Below, piece by piece: positions 23,877 to 34,105 of a stretch of 64,000 bases of DNA. Numbering within the stretch: the stretch's first letter is position 1; each line of letters starts with the position of its first letter. Location of the stretch: assembly GCF_014646255.1 (NCBI RefSeq), contig NZ_BMNC01000001.1, positions 937,722 through 1,001,721 of the forward strand. The letters are read 5' to 3'. The position numbers were made by a program, and so were the translations under genes. The notes beneath the pieces are model-generated. The model did not search any database and had not been told where the DNA came from. It was given only the letters and a program-made list of their open reading frames with translations. This DNA comes from Lentzea pudingi. Its GTDB lineage: Bacteria > Actinomycetota > Actinomycetes > Mycobacteriales > Pseudonocardiaceae.

Positions 23877-24670
23877 CGCGCAACCGGGTGCGAGGACGGC
23901 TGCCCGTCGTCCTCGTCCTGCCCGCCGTGGCAGGCCTCGCGTTCCTGCTGGTGCCGCTCGCCGGGCTGCTGATCAGGACGCCGTGGACCTCACTGTCCAC
24001 TTTGCTCAGCGCGGAGGTCGGTGAGGCGCTGCGGTTGTCGCTGATCTGCGCCTCGCTCGCCACCGTGCTGTGCCTGTTCCTCGGCATCCCGCTGGCGTGG
24101 CTGCTGGCGCGTTCCGGGTTGCCCGGACGGGGGTTCCTGCGCGCGCTCGTCACGGTGCCCCTGGTGTTGCCGCCGGTCGTCGGCGGTGTCGCCCTGCTGC
24201 TGGTCCTGGGGCGGCGCGGGCTGATCGGCGAGCACCTCGACGCGTGGTTCGGGATCTCGTTGCCGTTCACCACGGCCGGTGTGGTCGTCGCGGAGGCGTT
24301 CGTGGCCATGCCGTTCCTGGTGATCTCGGTGGAGGGCGCGCTGCGGGCCGCCGATCCGCGGTTCGAGGAGGCGGCGGCCACGCTCGGCGCCTCGAAGTGG
24401 CTGACGTTCCGGCGGGTGACGCTGCCGTCGGTGCTGCCGGGGGTGGTGGCGGGCACGGTGCTGTGCTGGGCGCGGGCGCTGGGGGAGTTCGGGGCGACGA
24501 TCACGTTCGCGGGCAACTTCCCCGGCGAGACGACGACCATGCCGCTGGCGGTCTACCTCGCCCTGGAGACGGATCCGGACGCGGCGATCGTGCTGAGCGT
24601 CGTGCTGTTGCTGGTGTCCGTCGGAGTGCTGGCCGGTCTGCGCGACCGGTGGATCAGCGGGCCGACGTGA
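23873..24670 (+). CDS. modB: Molybdate ABC transporter permease
   Basis: 265 residues with five to six membrane segments and the ABC-permease EAA loop (EEAAATLGASKWLTFRRVTLP). LPPVVGGVALLLVLG and GEFGATITFAGNFPGET are typical of ModB. It forms the membrane channel with ModC. GTG 23873 overlaps the modA stop (GTGA); its own stop overlaps modC in the same way. Confidence 0.95.
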   Translation: MTRNRVRGRLPVVLVLPAVAGLAFLLVPLAGLLIRTPWTSLSTLLSAEVGEALRLSLICASLATVLCLFLGIPLAWLLARSGLPGRGFLRALVTVPLVLPPVVGGVALLLVLGRRGLIGEHLDAWFGISLPFTTAGVVVAEAFVAMPFLVISVEGALRAADPRFEEAAATLGASKWLTFRRVTLPSVLPGVVAGTVLCWARALGEFGATITFAGNFPGETTTMPLAVYLALETDPDAAIVLSVVLLLVSVGVLAGLRDRWISGPT

Positions 24671-25713
24671 CCCTGAACGCGGAACTGCGCGTCACGCGCG
24701 GCACCTTCACCCTCGACCTCGGGCTGACGATCGCGCCGGGCGAGGTCGTCGCGCTGCTCGGCCCCAACGGCGCGGGGAAGTCCACCGCGCTCCGGGCCCT
24801 GGCCGGTCTGCTCCCGTTGTCGTCCGGGCACATCACGGTCGGGGAGTCCACCTGGGACGGTGCGGACGCGTTCGTGGCCGCCGAGAAACGGCCGATCGGC
24901 GTGGTGTTCCAGGACTACCTGCTCTTCGCCCACATGTCCGCGCTGGAGAACGTCGCGTTCGGGTTGAGGTCCAGGGGTACGCGCAAGGCCGAGGCACGGG
25001 CGGAGGCGTCGCGCTGGCTCGACCGCGTGGGCCTGAGCGGGTACGCGCAGATCAAGCCGCGCTCGTTGTCCGGCGGGCAGGCGCAACGCGTGGCACTGGC
25101 CCGAGCGCTGGCCACCGGCCCGAGCCTGCTGCTGCTCGACGAACCGCTCGCCGCGCTGGACGCGAGCACCCGCCTGCAGGTCCGTTCCGAACTCGGCCGG
25201 CACCTCGCGGACTTCGGCGGCCACACGCTGCTGGTGACGCACGACCCGTTGGACGCCATGGTCCTGGCCGACCGGCTGGTGATCCTGGAAAGCGGCCGTG
25301 CCGTGCAATCGGGGCCACCCGCGGAGGTGGCGCGCCAGCCGCGCACCGACTACGTCGCCAACCTCGTCGGCCTGAACTTCTACCGCGGCAGGGCATCGGG
25401 CACCGAGGTCGGCCTGGACGGCGGCGGCACGCTCACGATCCCGCGACCCGTCGAAGGCCCGGTGCACGTCGTCTTCCCGCCCACCGCCGTCAGCCTGCAC
25501 GCCGAACGACCGGAGGGGAGCCCGCGCAACGTCTGGCCCGTGACGGTCGAGGCGATCGAACAGCACGCGCACACCACCCGCGTCCGCCTGGACGGCGCTC
25601 CGAACGTGCTCGCGGACATCACCACGGCCACCCTCGCCGAGCTGCGGCTGCGGCCCGGAGACGCGTTGTGGGCGGCGGTGAAGGCGACCGAGACCCACGT
25701 CTACCCCGCCTGA
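24667..25713 (+). CDS. modC: Molybdate ABC transporter ATPase
   Basis: 348 residues. Walker A GPNGAGKST, Q-loop FQDYLLF, signature LSGGQAQR, Walker B LLLLDEPLAALD, H-loop VTHDPLDAM. After about 270 comes a C-terminal TOBE/molybdate-binding-like region that can sense molybdate and inhibit transport. GTG 24667 overlaps the modB stop. With ModA and ModB it forms a complete importer. Confidence 0.94.
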   Translation: MTLNAELRVTRGTFTLDLGLTIAPGEVVALLGPNGAGKSTALRALAGLLPLSSGHITVGESTWDGADAFVAAEKRPIGVVFQDYLLFAHMSALENVAFGLRSRGTRKAEARAEASRWLDRVGLSGYAQIKPRSLSGGQAQRVALARALATGPSLLLLDEPLAALDASTRLQVRSELGRHLADFGGHTLLVTHDPLDAMVLADRLVILESGRAVQSGPPAEVARQPRTDYVANLVGLNFYRGRASGTEVGLDGGGTLTIPRPVEGPVHVVFPPTAVSLHAERPEGSPRNVWPVTVEAIEQHAHTTRVRLDGAPNVLADITTATLAELRLRPGDALWAAVKATETHVYPA

Positions 25714-25797
25714 GCCCGTTCCACATCGCGGGAGCCCTTGCCGCTGCTCGCCTCCTGCTCCGACCATGACCGCCACCAAGGGATGCGGAGGGGCGGC

Positions 25798-25929
25798 ATG
25801 AGCGCGGAGGAAGGCGTGAACCGTGAGCGCGGGCTCGCGGTGAACGAGGACTGGGCGGCGACGATCGCGGGCCTGGTGCTGCTGGGCCTGGTGCTGGCGG
25901 GGATCCTGCCCGGCTGGCTGGTGCCGTGA
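25798..25929 (+). CDS. 43-residue single-helix membrane protein, split-off YeiH segment
   Basis: A short basic/acidic N-terminus followed by one hydrophobic helix (WAATIAGLVLLGLVLAGILPGWLV). ATG 25798 has GGAGGGG upstream. Its stop overlaps the next start (TGATG). In many actinobacterial YeiH transporters an NEDWW-type helix of this kind is the first segment of the same chain; here it is a separate peptide, probably assembling with the transporter (inference). Easily missed because of its size. Confidence 0.75.
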   Translation: MSAEEGVNRERGLAVNEDWAATIAGLVLLGLVLAGILPGWLVP

Positions 25930-27017
25930 TGACGGAAGTCGAGACGCGGCAACGGTCCCGGGTCCTCTGGGCGGTCGGAGGTGTAGCGGTCGTCGTGGTG
26001 CTGGCCGCGCTGACCCGGTACCTGGAGCAGAACGTGCCGGTGTTCACCAAGGGCACCTGGCTCGGCGGCATCGCGAAGAGCGTCGAATATCCGGTCTACG
26101 CGATCCTGTTGGGACTGCTGGGAAACGCGGTGCTGACCGGGCTCGGGTTCCGCGACCGGCTGGCCGCGGGGTTCCGCACCGAGTTCTTCATCAAGACCGG
26201 ACTCGTGCTGCTGGGCGCGTCGATCAACTTCGCGGTGATCGTCAAGGCCGCCGGTCCGGCGATCGCGCAGGCGTTCCTGCTGATCACGCTGGTGTTCGGC
26301 TTCACGTGGTGGCTGGGCGGCAAGCTCGGCATCGACCAGAAGCTGCGCGCGCTGCTGGCGTCGGCCGTGTCGATCTGCGGGGTGAGCGCGGCCATCGCGG
26401 CGGCCGGCGCCGTGCAGGCCCGCCGGGAGCAGCTCGCCTACACCGCGAGCATGGTCATCATCTTCGCGCTGCCGTCCATCTTCCTGCTGCCACTGGCCGT
26501 GGACGCGCTGGGACTGTCCCCCGCGGTGGCGGGTGCGTGGATCGGCGGCAACATCGACACCACCGCCGCGGTGAGCGCGGCGGGCGCGCTGGTCAGCGAG
26601 GAGGCGCTGCAGATCGCGACCATCGTGAAGACGACGCAGAACGCGCTGCTCGGCGTGGTGGCGGTCGCGCTGACGGCGTACTTCGCGCTGAAGGTCGAGC
26701 GCACCGGCGAGGCGAAGGTCAGCGGGCGCGCGTTGTGGGAGCGCTTCCCCAAGTTCGTGCTCGGGTTCCTGGCGGCGTCGATCGTGGCGACGGTCTTCCT
26801 GGAGTCCGGCGGTGACAAGGCCGCCATCACGACCGTCAACGACCTGCGCACGCTGTTCCTGATCCTCGCGTTCGTCTCGATCGGCCTCGAGTTCCGGGTC
26901 GCGCCGCTGCGGGAGGCGGGCTGGAAGCCGATCGGGGTCTTCGCCAGTGCCACGGTGTTCAACCTGCTGGTGGGCCTCGGGCTGGCGAGCGTGCTGTTCG
27001 CGAACTTCGGCGGTTAG
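25929..27017 (+). CDS. YeiH/UPF0324-family transporter (putative sulfate exporter)
   Basis: 362 residues with about ten membrane segments. Family features: FIKTGLVLLGASINF, LASAVSICGVSAAIAAAGA, AWIGGNIDTTAAVSAAGAL and FRVAPLREAGWKP near the end. YeiH proteins are putative anion exporters, with sulfite or sulfate suggested, which would suit a molybdenum or sulfur context. ATG 25929 (TGATG overlap) is preferred to GTG 25926; they differ by one residue. It follows modC by about 200 bp. Confidence 0.85.
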   Translation: MTEVETRQRSRVLWAVGGVAVVVVLAALTRYLEQNVPVFTKGTWLGGIAKSVEYPVYAILLGLLGNAVLTGLGFRDRLAAGFRTEFFIKTGLVLLGASINFAVIVKAAGPAIAQAFLLITLVFGFTWWLGGKLGIDQKLRALLASAVSICGVSAAIAAAGAVQARREQLAYTASMVIIFALPSIFLLPLAVDALGLSPAVAGAWIGGNIDTTAAVSAAGALVSEEALQIATIVKTTQNALLGVVAVALTAYFALKVERTGEAKVSGRALWERFPKFVLGFLAASIVATVFLESGGDKAAITTVNDLRTLFLILAFVSIGLEFRVAPLREAGWKPIGVFASATVFNLLVGLGLASVLFANFGG

Positions 27018-27047
27018 GGCCCGTCCGGTAGCGCATATGGTGGTCCG

Positions 27048-27824
27048 GTGACGACCACGGCGGAGGTTGCGGGCCGGGCCGACGAGAAGATCCGTCGCCT
27101 GGAGTTCCAGCTGGTGCGCGAGTACGGCGACGTGCCGCCGAGCCTGGTGCACGAGTGGATCGAACGGGCGCGGTCCCGGTTCGGCGGTGCTCGGCTGCAG
27201 GACTACGTGCCGTTGTTCGTGGCCAGGGAGGTGCGTGCGTCGGCGCGTGCCTTCCCGGTCGAGACGACGGCGGGGACGAACCTGTCGAGCTGGGCGCGCA
27301 ACACCGCCCGCCGCCTGCTCGCCGCCGAACTGCCACGCCGGTGGGCGCACACGGCCGGGGTGGCGCGCAGGGCCGAGCACGTGGCGCGCGTCCTGCCCGA
27401 GGGCGAACGCGAGCTGCTCGTCGCCGCGGCCTGGGTGCACGACATCGGCTACGCCGCCGAGCTGGCCGACACGGGCCTGCACCCGCTCGACGGGGCGCGC
27501 TACCTGCGCCGGGCGGGCGTCTCGGACCGGATCTGCGGCCTGGTCGCCCACCACTCCGGCGCGGCGGCGGTGGCCGAGCTGGTCGGGCTCGCCGACGACC
27601 TGGCGGAGTTCGAGGACAACCGGGGCCGCCTGCGGGACGCGCTCTGGTACTGCGACATGAGCACCGGCCCCGACGGCTCCCCGACGACCGTGCACGGCAG
27701 GCTGGCCGAGATCCGGCAGCGGCGCGGACCGGACGACCCGGTGGTCCGCGCGCTCGCGATGAACGGCGACGAGCGCCTCGCCGCCGTCCGGCGCACGCAC
27801 CGGCTGCTCCGCCGCGCCGCCTGA
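27048..27824 (+). CDS. HD-domain phosphohydrolase with N-terminal three-helix domain
   Basis: 258 residues. Residues 10-70 (KIRRLEFQLVREYGDVPP, VHEWIERARSRFGG, FVAREVRASAR) match the small three-helical-bundle dimerisation domain often seen alone in actinomycetes. Residues 85-200 are an HD hydrolase: RWAHTAGVARRAEHVA, the HD pair in AAAWVHDIGYA, and VAHHSGA. The substrate is unknown, probably a nucleotide. GTG 27048; no strong Shine-Dalgarno. It is 18 nt ahead of paaK. Confidence 0.78.
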   Translation: MTTTAEVAGRADEKIRRLEFQLVREYGDVPPSLVHEWIERARSRFGGARLQDYVPLFVAREVRASARAFPVETTAGTNLSSWARNTARRLLAAELPRRWAHTAGVARRAEHVARVLPEGERELLVAAAWVHDIGYAAELADTGLHPLDGARYLRRAGVSDRICGLVAHHSGAAAVAELVGLADDLAEFEDNRGRLRDALWYCDMSTGPDGSPTTVHGRLAEIRQRRGPDDPVVRALAMNGDERLAAVRRTHRLLRRAA

Positions 27825-27842
27825 ACGGTCTACCGTGGCGTC

Positions 27843-29137
<1,295 letters not shown>

Positions 29138-29141
<4 letters not shown>

Positions 29142-29167
29142 CCCGAGGCCCGTGTCGCACGGGTCAC
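29138..29167 (+). terminator. Hairpin terminator after paaK
   Basis: GTGACCCG at 29138-29145 pairs with CGGGTCAC at 29160-29167; an inner CCCGTG-TCG-CACGGG hairpin is an alternative fold. It overlaps the stop codon. Confidence 0.6.
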
Positions 29168-29203
29168 GAGCATTTACTTGAATGTTGAACTATCTTGGAC
29201 GCC

Positions 29204-30226
29204 ATGAAGAAGATCGGTTTCCTGTCGTTCGGGCACTGGACGGACAGCCCGCACTCGCAGACGAGGTCGGCGGCCGACACGTTGCTGCAGTCGATCGACC
29301 TCGCCGTGGCCGCCGAGGAGCTGGGTGCGGACGGCGCGTACTTCCGCGTGCACCACTTCGCCCGGCAGCTCGCGTCGCCGTTCCCGCTGCTCGCCGCGAT
29401 CGGCGCGAAGACCGACCGCATCGAGATCGGCACCGGCGTGATCGACATGCGCTACGAGAACCCGATGTACATGGCCGAGGACGCGAGCGCGGCAGACCTG
29501 ATCGCCGGCGGCAGGCTGCAGCTCGGCATCTCCCGGGGATCGCCCGAGCAGGTCATCGACGGCTGGCGGCACTTCGGCCACGGCCCCGGCGAGGGCGAGA
29601 CCGACGCCGACATGGCCCGCATGCACTCGGAGCTGTTCCTCAAGGTCATCGAGGGTGGTGGCTTCGCGGAGCCGCACCCGCGCCCGATGTTCCCGAACCC
29701 GCCCGGACTGCTGCGCATCGAGCCGCACTCGCCGGGTCTGCGCGACCGCATCTGGTGGGGCGCGGCCACCAACGGCACCGCCGAGTGGGCGGCGAAGCTG
29801 GGCATGAACCTGATGAGCTCGACGCTGAAGTTCGACGAGGGCGGCGCGCCGTTCCACGTGCAGCAGGCCGACCAGATCAGGGCGTTCCGCAAGGCGTGGA
29901 CCGAGGCCGGCTGGAAGCACGAGCCGCGGGTCTCGGTGTCGCGCAGCATCTTCGCGCTCACCACCGACCTCGACCGCATGTACTTCGGCGGCGACGGCAA
30001 CAGCAAGGACTCGATCGGGTTCATCGACGGGCCGAAGCAGGCGATCTTCGGCCGGTCCTACGCGGCCGAGCCGGACGTGCTGGTCGAGCAGCTCGCCGGT
30101 GACGAGGCCGTCGCCGAGGCCGACACGGTGCTGCTGACCGTGCCGAACCAGCTCGGCGTCGACTTCAACGTGCACGTCCTGGAGAACATCCTGACGCACG
30201 TCGCCCCGGGACTCGGCTGGCGCTGA
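29204..30226 (+). CDS. LLM-class flavin-dependent monooxygenase
   Basis: 340 residues, bacterial luciferase-like TIM barrel: AVAAEELGADGAYFRVHHF, IEIGTGVIDMRYENP, AADLIAGGRLQLGISRGSP, RIWWGAATNGTAEWAAKLG. It uses FMNH2 (or F420H2) and O2 or acts as a reductase; substrate unknown. ATG 29204 (MKKIGFLSFGHW) is preferred to TTG 29195. A TATCTT box at 29191-29196 is 7 nt upstream, which suggests a leaderless mRNA; TTGAATGTTGAA just before it may be an operator. Confidence 0.88.
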   Translation: MKKIGFLSFGHWTDSPHSQTRSAADTLLQSIDLAVAAEELGADGAYFRVHHFARQLASPFPLLAAIGAKTDRIEIGTGVIDMRYENPMYMAEDASAADLIAGGRLQLGISRGSPEQVIDGWRHFGHGPGEGETDADMARMHSELFLKVIEGGGFAEPHPRPMFPNPPGLLRIEPHSPGLRDRIWWGAATNGTAEWAAKLGMNLMSSTLKFDEGGAPFHVQQADQIRAFRKAWTEAGWKHEPRVSVSRSIFALTTDLDRMYFGGDGNSKDSIGFIDGPKQAIFGRSYAAEPDVLVEQLAGDEAVAEADTVLLTVPNQLGVDFNVHVLENILTHVAPGLGWR

Positions 30227-30249
30227 CGTCCGGCACTACTGTCGGCGGC

Positions 30250-31053
30250 GTGAACGGCTACCCCCGGCAGGCACGACGACTGTGGCGCTGGGTCGACGCG
30301 CCACAGGACGCCGAGGTGGCCGGTTTCGTCGCGCTGCAGGCGGTTCTGGGCGCCGACGAACGGGCGCGGGACCTGAGCGAGGCCGATCGGCGCACGCTGA
30401 TCACCTTCGCCCGCCGGATCGCGCTCGCGACGCTGCGCACGGGTGATCCGGCGGCGCTGGACGCGGCTTTCGAGGCGCTGGCCGTGGTCGGCGTCGAGCG
30501 GGTCGATGAGCGGGACGCGGCTCTCGTGGCCTACGCCGCGTACCGGGTCGGCGCCACGCAGTCGGCAGGGGAGATCGACCTCTCCGGCGACTGGGGGATG
30601 CGCGAGGTGAGCACACCCGACGGCGTGGTGCTGGTGCGGGACGACGGCGGGCGGTACCCGGACGGCTCCGACCTGGCAGTGCGGGCACTGCGGGCGGCGG
30701 ACCTGCTGGAGGCGGGCTGGTACGTCGACGCCGAGATCACCGTGGGCACCTCGTGGCCGCTCGGGGACCGGCGCGAGGAACCACGCCGATCGCTGGTCGC
30801 GGTCGCCGGTGTGCGGGCTGAACGGGAGCACTGGCGGTCAGGCCACTTCGCACTGCTGTTCCTCGCGGAGGCCGCCACCGCGCAGGACGCGTCGACGGTC
30901 GCCGGGGCGGGCACCGGCCCGGCCCGGCTCGCGGTCGCCGCCGGACACCGATGCGCCTTGCTGATCGCCCGTTCACCGGCGGGTGTCGCCCCGGTGGAGA
31001 CCGCGGCGTCCCTGGAGAGGTTCCGCCAGGGACTCGCCGACCTTCTGAGCTAA
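30250..31053 (+). CDS. Unknown cytosolic protein, 267 residues
   Basis: Not recognised. The N-terminal 100 residues are helical and Ala/Arg-rich (RLWRWVDAPQDAEVAGFVAL); the C-terminal part is more mixed (GRYPDGSDLAVRALRAADL, ASLERFRQGLADLLS). No signal peptide, membrane helix or known motif. GTG 30250 lies 23 nt after the monooxygenase stop, so the two are probably co-transcribed. High third-position GC supports real coding. Convergent with the NYN gene. Confidence 0.7.
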   Translation: MNGYPRQARRLWRWVDAPQDAEVAGFVALQAVLGADERARDLSEADRRTLITFARRIALATLRTGDPAALDAAFEALAVVGVERVDERDAALVAYAAYRVGATQSAGEIDLSGDWGMREVSTPDGVVLVRDDGGRYPDGSDLAVRALRAADLLEAGWYVDAEITVGTSWPLGDRREEPRRSLVAVAGVRAEREHWRSGHFALLFLAEAATAQDASTVAGAGTGPARLAVAAGHRCALLIARSPAGVAPVETAASLERFRQGLADLLS

Positions 31054-31087
31054 TCGCCTCTATTGCTTCAGTGTTGACCGAAACACG

Positions 31088-31849
31088 TCACCGGCGGCGG
31101 TCGCGGACGTAGATCGACGACTGCTTGCCCTCGCCCGGAGTGCGGCGGTCGACCTCGAACAACGTGGTCGCCGTGATCAGGTCGCTGAGCTTCGAGTAGC
31201 CGTACGTGCGGGAGTCGAACTCGGGCCGCTGCTTGGTGATGATGCTGCCGACCGCGGCGAGCGTGGCCCAGCCGTCGTCGTCGGAGGCCGCCTCGACGGC
31301 GTTGCGCAGCAGGCTGACGAGGGTGGTGTCGCCCTTGAGCTGGGCGACCGACGTCGTCCGCTTGCGCGCCAGGGGAGTCTCGGCGGGGACTTCGCTCTCG
31401 GGGTCGACGAGGTTCTCGACGTAGATGAACTTGTCGCAGGCAGCGACGAACGGCTTGGGCGTCTTGCGTTCGCCGAAGCCGTAGACGGTGAGACCGGACT
31501 CGCGCAACCGGGCGGCGAGGCGGGTGAAGTCGGAGTCGCTCGAGACGATGCAGAAGCCGTCGAAGCGGTCGGAGTAGAGCAGGTCCATCGCGTCGATGAC
31601 CATCGCCGCGTCGGTCGCGTTCTTGCCCGTCGTGTACGCGAACTGCTGGATCGGCTGGATCGACTGGGCCAGCAGGTGGTCCTTCCAGCCCTTGAGGTTG
31701 GTGCCGGTCCAGTCGCCGTAGGCGCGCTTGACGTGGGCGGTGCCGTACTTCGCGATCTCGGCGAGCAGCGCCTCGGTGATCGAGGGCTGGGCGTTGTCCG
31801 CGTCGATCAGCACCGCGAGTTTGACGGCGCTCTCGTTGCCAGTGGCCAA
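31088..31849 (-). CDS. NYN-domain RNase with C-terminal LOTUS/OST-HTH domain
   Basis: 253 residues. NYN (PIN-like) domain 10-145 with acidic residues in LAVLIDADNAQ, NATDAAMVIDAMDLLY and FCIVSSDSDFTRLA; LOTUS/OST-HTH domain about 170-250 (LVSLLRNAVEAASDDDGWATL, SKLSDLITATTLFEV). NYN-LOTUS proteins are thought to bind and cut structured RNA. The apparent start is TTG 31849 (MATGNES) with GGAAAGG upstream. No operon partner; divergent from the YbjN-like gene. Confidence 0.88.
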   Translation of the reverse strand: MATGNESAVKLAVLIDADNAQPSITEALLAEIAKYGTAHVKRAYGDWTGTNLKGWKDHLLAQSIQPIQQFAYTTGKNATDAAMVIDAMDLLYSDRFDGFCIVSSDSDFTRLAARLRESGLTVYGFGERKTPKPFVAACDKFIYVENLVDPESEVPAETPLARKRTTSVAQLKGDTTLVSLLRNAVEAASDDDGWATLAAVGSIITKQRPEFDSRTYGYSKLSDLITATTLFEVDRRTPGEGKQSSIYVRDRRR

Positions 31850-31956
31850 GGTTGTTCGCCTTTCCGGTGTGCGGGGGCAGGTCCCGTCGACGTTGTTCTT
31901 TGTAGACCTCGGGCGCCGGGCGCGCGAACAGGGCCCCGGGGTCCGGTGCCGACACG

Positions 31957-32427
31957 ATGGTCCAAAGCAACACGGAGGCCCTGTTCCCGCATTACGGTGG
32001 TGTGGGAACTGGCGTGAGAGAGGCGGAACCGGGCGTGACGTCCTGGGTCGAAGTGATCAACTATGTCCGGTTGCGGTACGAGGTGCTGGAGGAGACGGAC
32101 GACTGGCTGCGCTTCCGCCTCGACACCGACGGCGCGCGGACGCAACAGGTCTCCGTGCACCACCTGCCCGACCTCGGTGGCGCCGCGTGGGTGGAGATCT
32201 CCTCCCCGGTCGGGCGTGTCGCGGACATCGACCTGCGCCGCTTCCTCGAGCTCGCGGGCGAGTCGCAGGTGGGGGGAGCGGCCGTTGTGGACGGTCTTGC
32301 CCTGCTCAAGCACGTGGTGCCGCTGGAGGACCTGAGCGTGCGGGAGGAGTTCGAACGCCCGCTCACGTTGCTGGTCGGCCGCGCGGACGCGATGGAGCAC
32401 CAGCTGACGAGCGGCGACGCCTTCTAG
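31957..32427 (+). CDS. YbjN / Tir-chaperone-like protein
   Basis: 156 residues from ATG 31957. The fold pattern is that of YbjN/type III secretion chaperone-like domains: WVEVINYVRLRYEVLEETDDWLRF, VHHLPDLGGAAWVEISSPVG, LDLRRFLELAGES-type helix. Function is not established; such proteins bind partners in the cytosol. GTG codons at 31999 or 32011 are possible later starts, as no Shine-Dalgarno clearly marks ATG 31957. Confidence 0.65.
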   Translation: MVQSNTEALFPHYGGVGTGVREAEPGVTSWVEVINYVRLRYEVLEETDDWLRFRLDTDGARTQQVSVHHLPDLGGAAWVEISSPVGRVADIDLRRFLELAGESQVGGAAVVDGLALLKHVVPLEDLSVREEFERPLTLLVGRADAMEHQLTSGDAF

Positions 32428-32520
32428 CGCGGTGCCGGACGCCGAGCAGCGGGTGGTGGGTCGCCTGGCTGAACCGCAGTTCGTCGCGCTGTCTTGACTG
32501 GTGGGTGAGCGCCACCCATC

Positions 32521-33903
32521 GTGTGTGCGGTGACTGGACTGGAGCAGCATTCCACCGACGTCGTGGTCGTCGGTGCCGGCTACGCGGGCCTGGCCGCCGC
32601 GTCCCGCCTGGCGGCCGCCGGGGTCGGTGCCGTGGTCCTGGAGGCCGCGGACCGCGTGGGTGGCCGGGTGGTCAGCGAGGTGCTGCCGTCCGGGGTGCGC
32701 GTCGACCGCGGTGGCCAGTGGGCCGGGCCGTCGCAGAAGCGGTTCCACGAGCTCGCGGCGCGGTTCGGCTGCGCGACGTTCCCGCTCTGGGAGACCGGCG
32801 GGCACGTCGAGGTCTGGCACGACGGCACCCGTGCCGACTACTCCGGCGCCGTGCCCCAGGGCGGTCAGGGTCTGGCCGAGTTCGGCCGCATCACCGCGTT
32901 GCTCGACGAGGTCGCGTCGACCGTCGACCGGGAACAGCCCTGGCTCACGCCGAACTTCGAGGTGCTCGACGAGATGTCGGCCGAGGAGTTCTTCCTCGCG
33001 CAGACCGGTGACGAGGACGCGCACCGCAGGCTGGCGCTGATGGTGCAGGGCGTGTGGTGTTGTGAGCCGAGGGAGGTGTCGTTCTTCCACGTGCTGTTCT
33101 CCCTCGCCTCGGCGGGAGGGTACGCGCCGCTGGTGGAGACCTCCGGGAACTCCCGTTTCGCCGACGGCGCGGACGCGGTGGCGCTGGCGATGGCCGAGTC
33201 GTTGACCGTCCGGCTCGACGAACCGGTGCTGACGGTCCGTCATGGTGAGGACGGCGCCGAGGTGGTCACCGGCAAGTCGGTGCTGCGGGCCCGGCGGGTG
33301 GTCGTCACCGTGCCCCCGGCGGCGCTGGGACGGATCGGGTTCGAGCCCGCGTTGCCGTCCGCGCGGCGCGGCTGGACGGGTCACACGCCGATGGGCCGGG
33401 TCGCGAAGATCCACGCGGTGTACGAGGAACCGTTCTGGCGCAAGAAGAACCGCTCCGGCATCGCCGCGTTCTACGGCCGCACCCCGGTGGGCGTGGTGTT
33501 CGACGACTCGCCGCAGGACGCCTCACGGGGCGTGCTCGCCGCGTTCGTCCACGGCGACCGCGTGGACCGCTGGGTCGCCGCGCCCGACGACGTCCGCCGC
33601 ACCGAGGTCCTCGCCGCGCTGGCCGAGGTCGCCGGACCGCGAGCGCGCATGCCGATCGACTACGCCGAGACGGCCTGGTCCGAGGACGGCTGGACCATCG
33701 GCGGCCGCGCGTGCTTCGTGTACCCCGGCGGCTGGGCGCAGTACGGCGAGCACGGCTGGCGCGCCGCGACCGGCAGCGTGCACTGGGCGGGCGCCGAGAC
33801 CGCGTCCGTCTGGAACGGCCACGTCGACGGCGCCATCACGTCGGGCGAGCGTGCCGCCGACGAGGTGCTGGCGGCTCTGGAGGTCACCGCGCCACCGGCG
33901 TGA
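32521..33903 (+). CDS. Flavin-containing amine oxidase
   Basis: 460 residues of the FAD-dependent monoamine oxidase family. N-terminal FAD-binding VVVVGAGYAGLAAASRLA, VLEAADRVGGRV; C-terminal substrate/FAD region VHWAGAETASVWNGHVDGAITSGERAADEV. It oxidises a primary or secondary amine to the imine, making H2O2. GTG 32521 or GTG 32530 could be the start. No genes for a specific amine pathway are adjacent, so the substrate is unknown. Confidence 0.9.
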   Translation: MCAVTGLEQHSTDVVVVGAGYAGLAAASRLAAAGVGAVVLEAADRVGGRVVSEVLPSGVRVDRGGQWAGPSQKRFHELAARFGCATFPLWETGGHVEVWHDGTRADYSGAVPQGGQGLAEFGRITALLDEVASTVDREQPWLTPNFEVLDEMSAEEFFLAQTGDEDAHRRLALMVQGVWCCEPREVSFFHVLFSLASAGGYAPLVETSGNSRFADGADAVALAMAESLTVRLDEPVLTVRHGEDGAEVVTGKSVLRARRVVVTVPPAALGRIGFEPALPSARRGWTGHTPMGRVAKIHAVYEEPFWRKKNRSGIAAFYGRTPVGVVFDDSPQDASRGVLAAFVHGDRVDRWVAAPDDVRRTEVLAALAEVAGPRARMPIDYAETAWSEDGWTIGGRACFVYPGGWAQYGEHGWRAATGSVHWAGAETASVWNGHVDGAITSGERAADEVLAALEVTAPPA

Positions 33904-34105
33904 CGCCGTTCCCGCAGCGATGCTGACCGCGATGACGTTGGCGAAGGTGCCGGGGCTGCGGAACGTGCCTGCAGCATGCGCACGAAGCCGTCCGCGCTGG
34001 CGTACTGGCCCACACCGCCGAGGTCCGAACGGTTGCCGCGCCAGGTGTTGCCGCAGCCGTTGGACAGGTGGGAATCATCTGGTGTTGTGCGACTCGTACC
34101 CGCGG

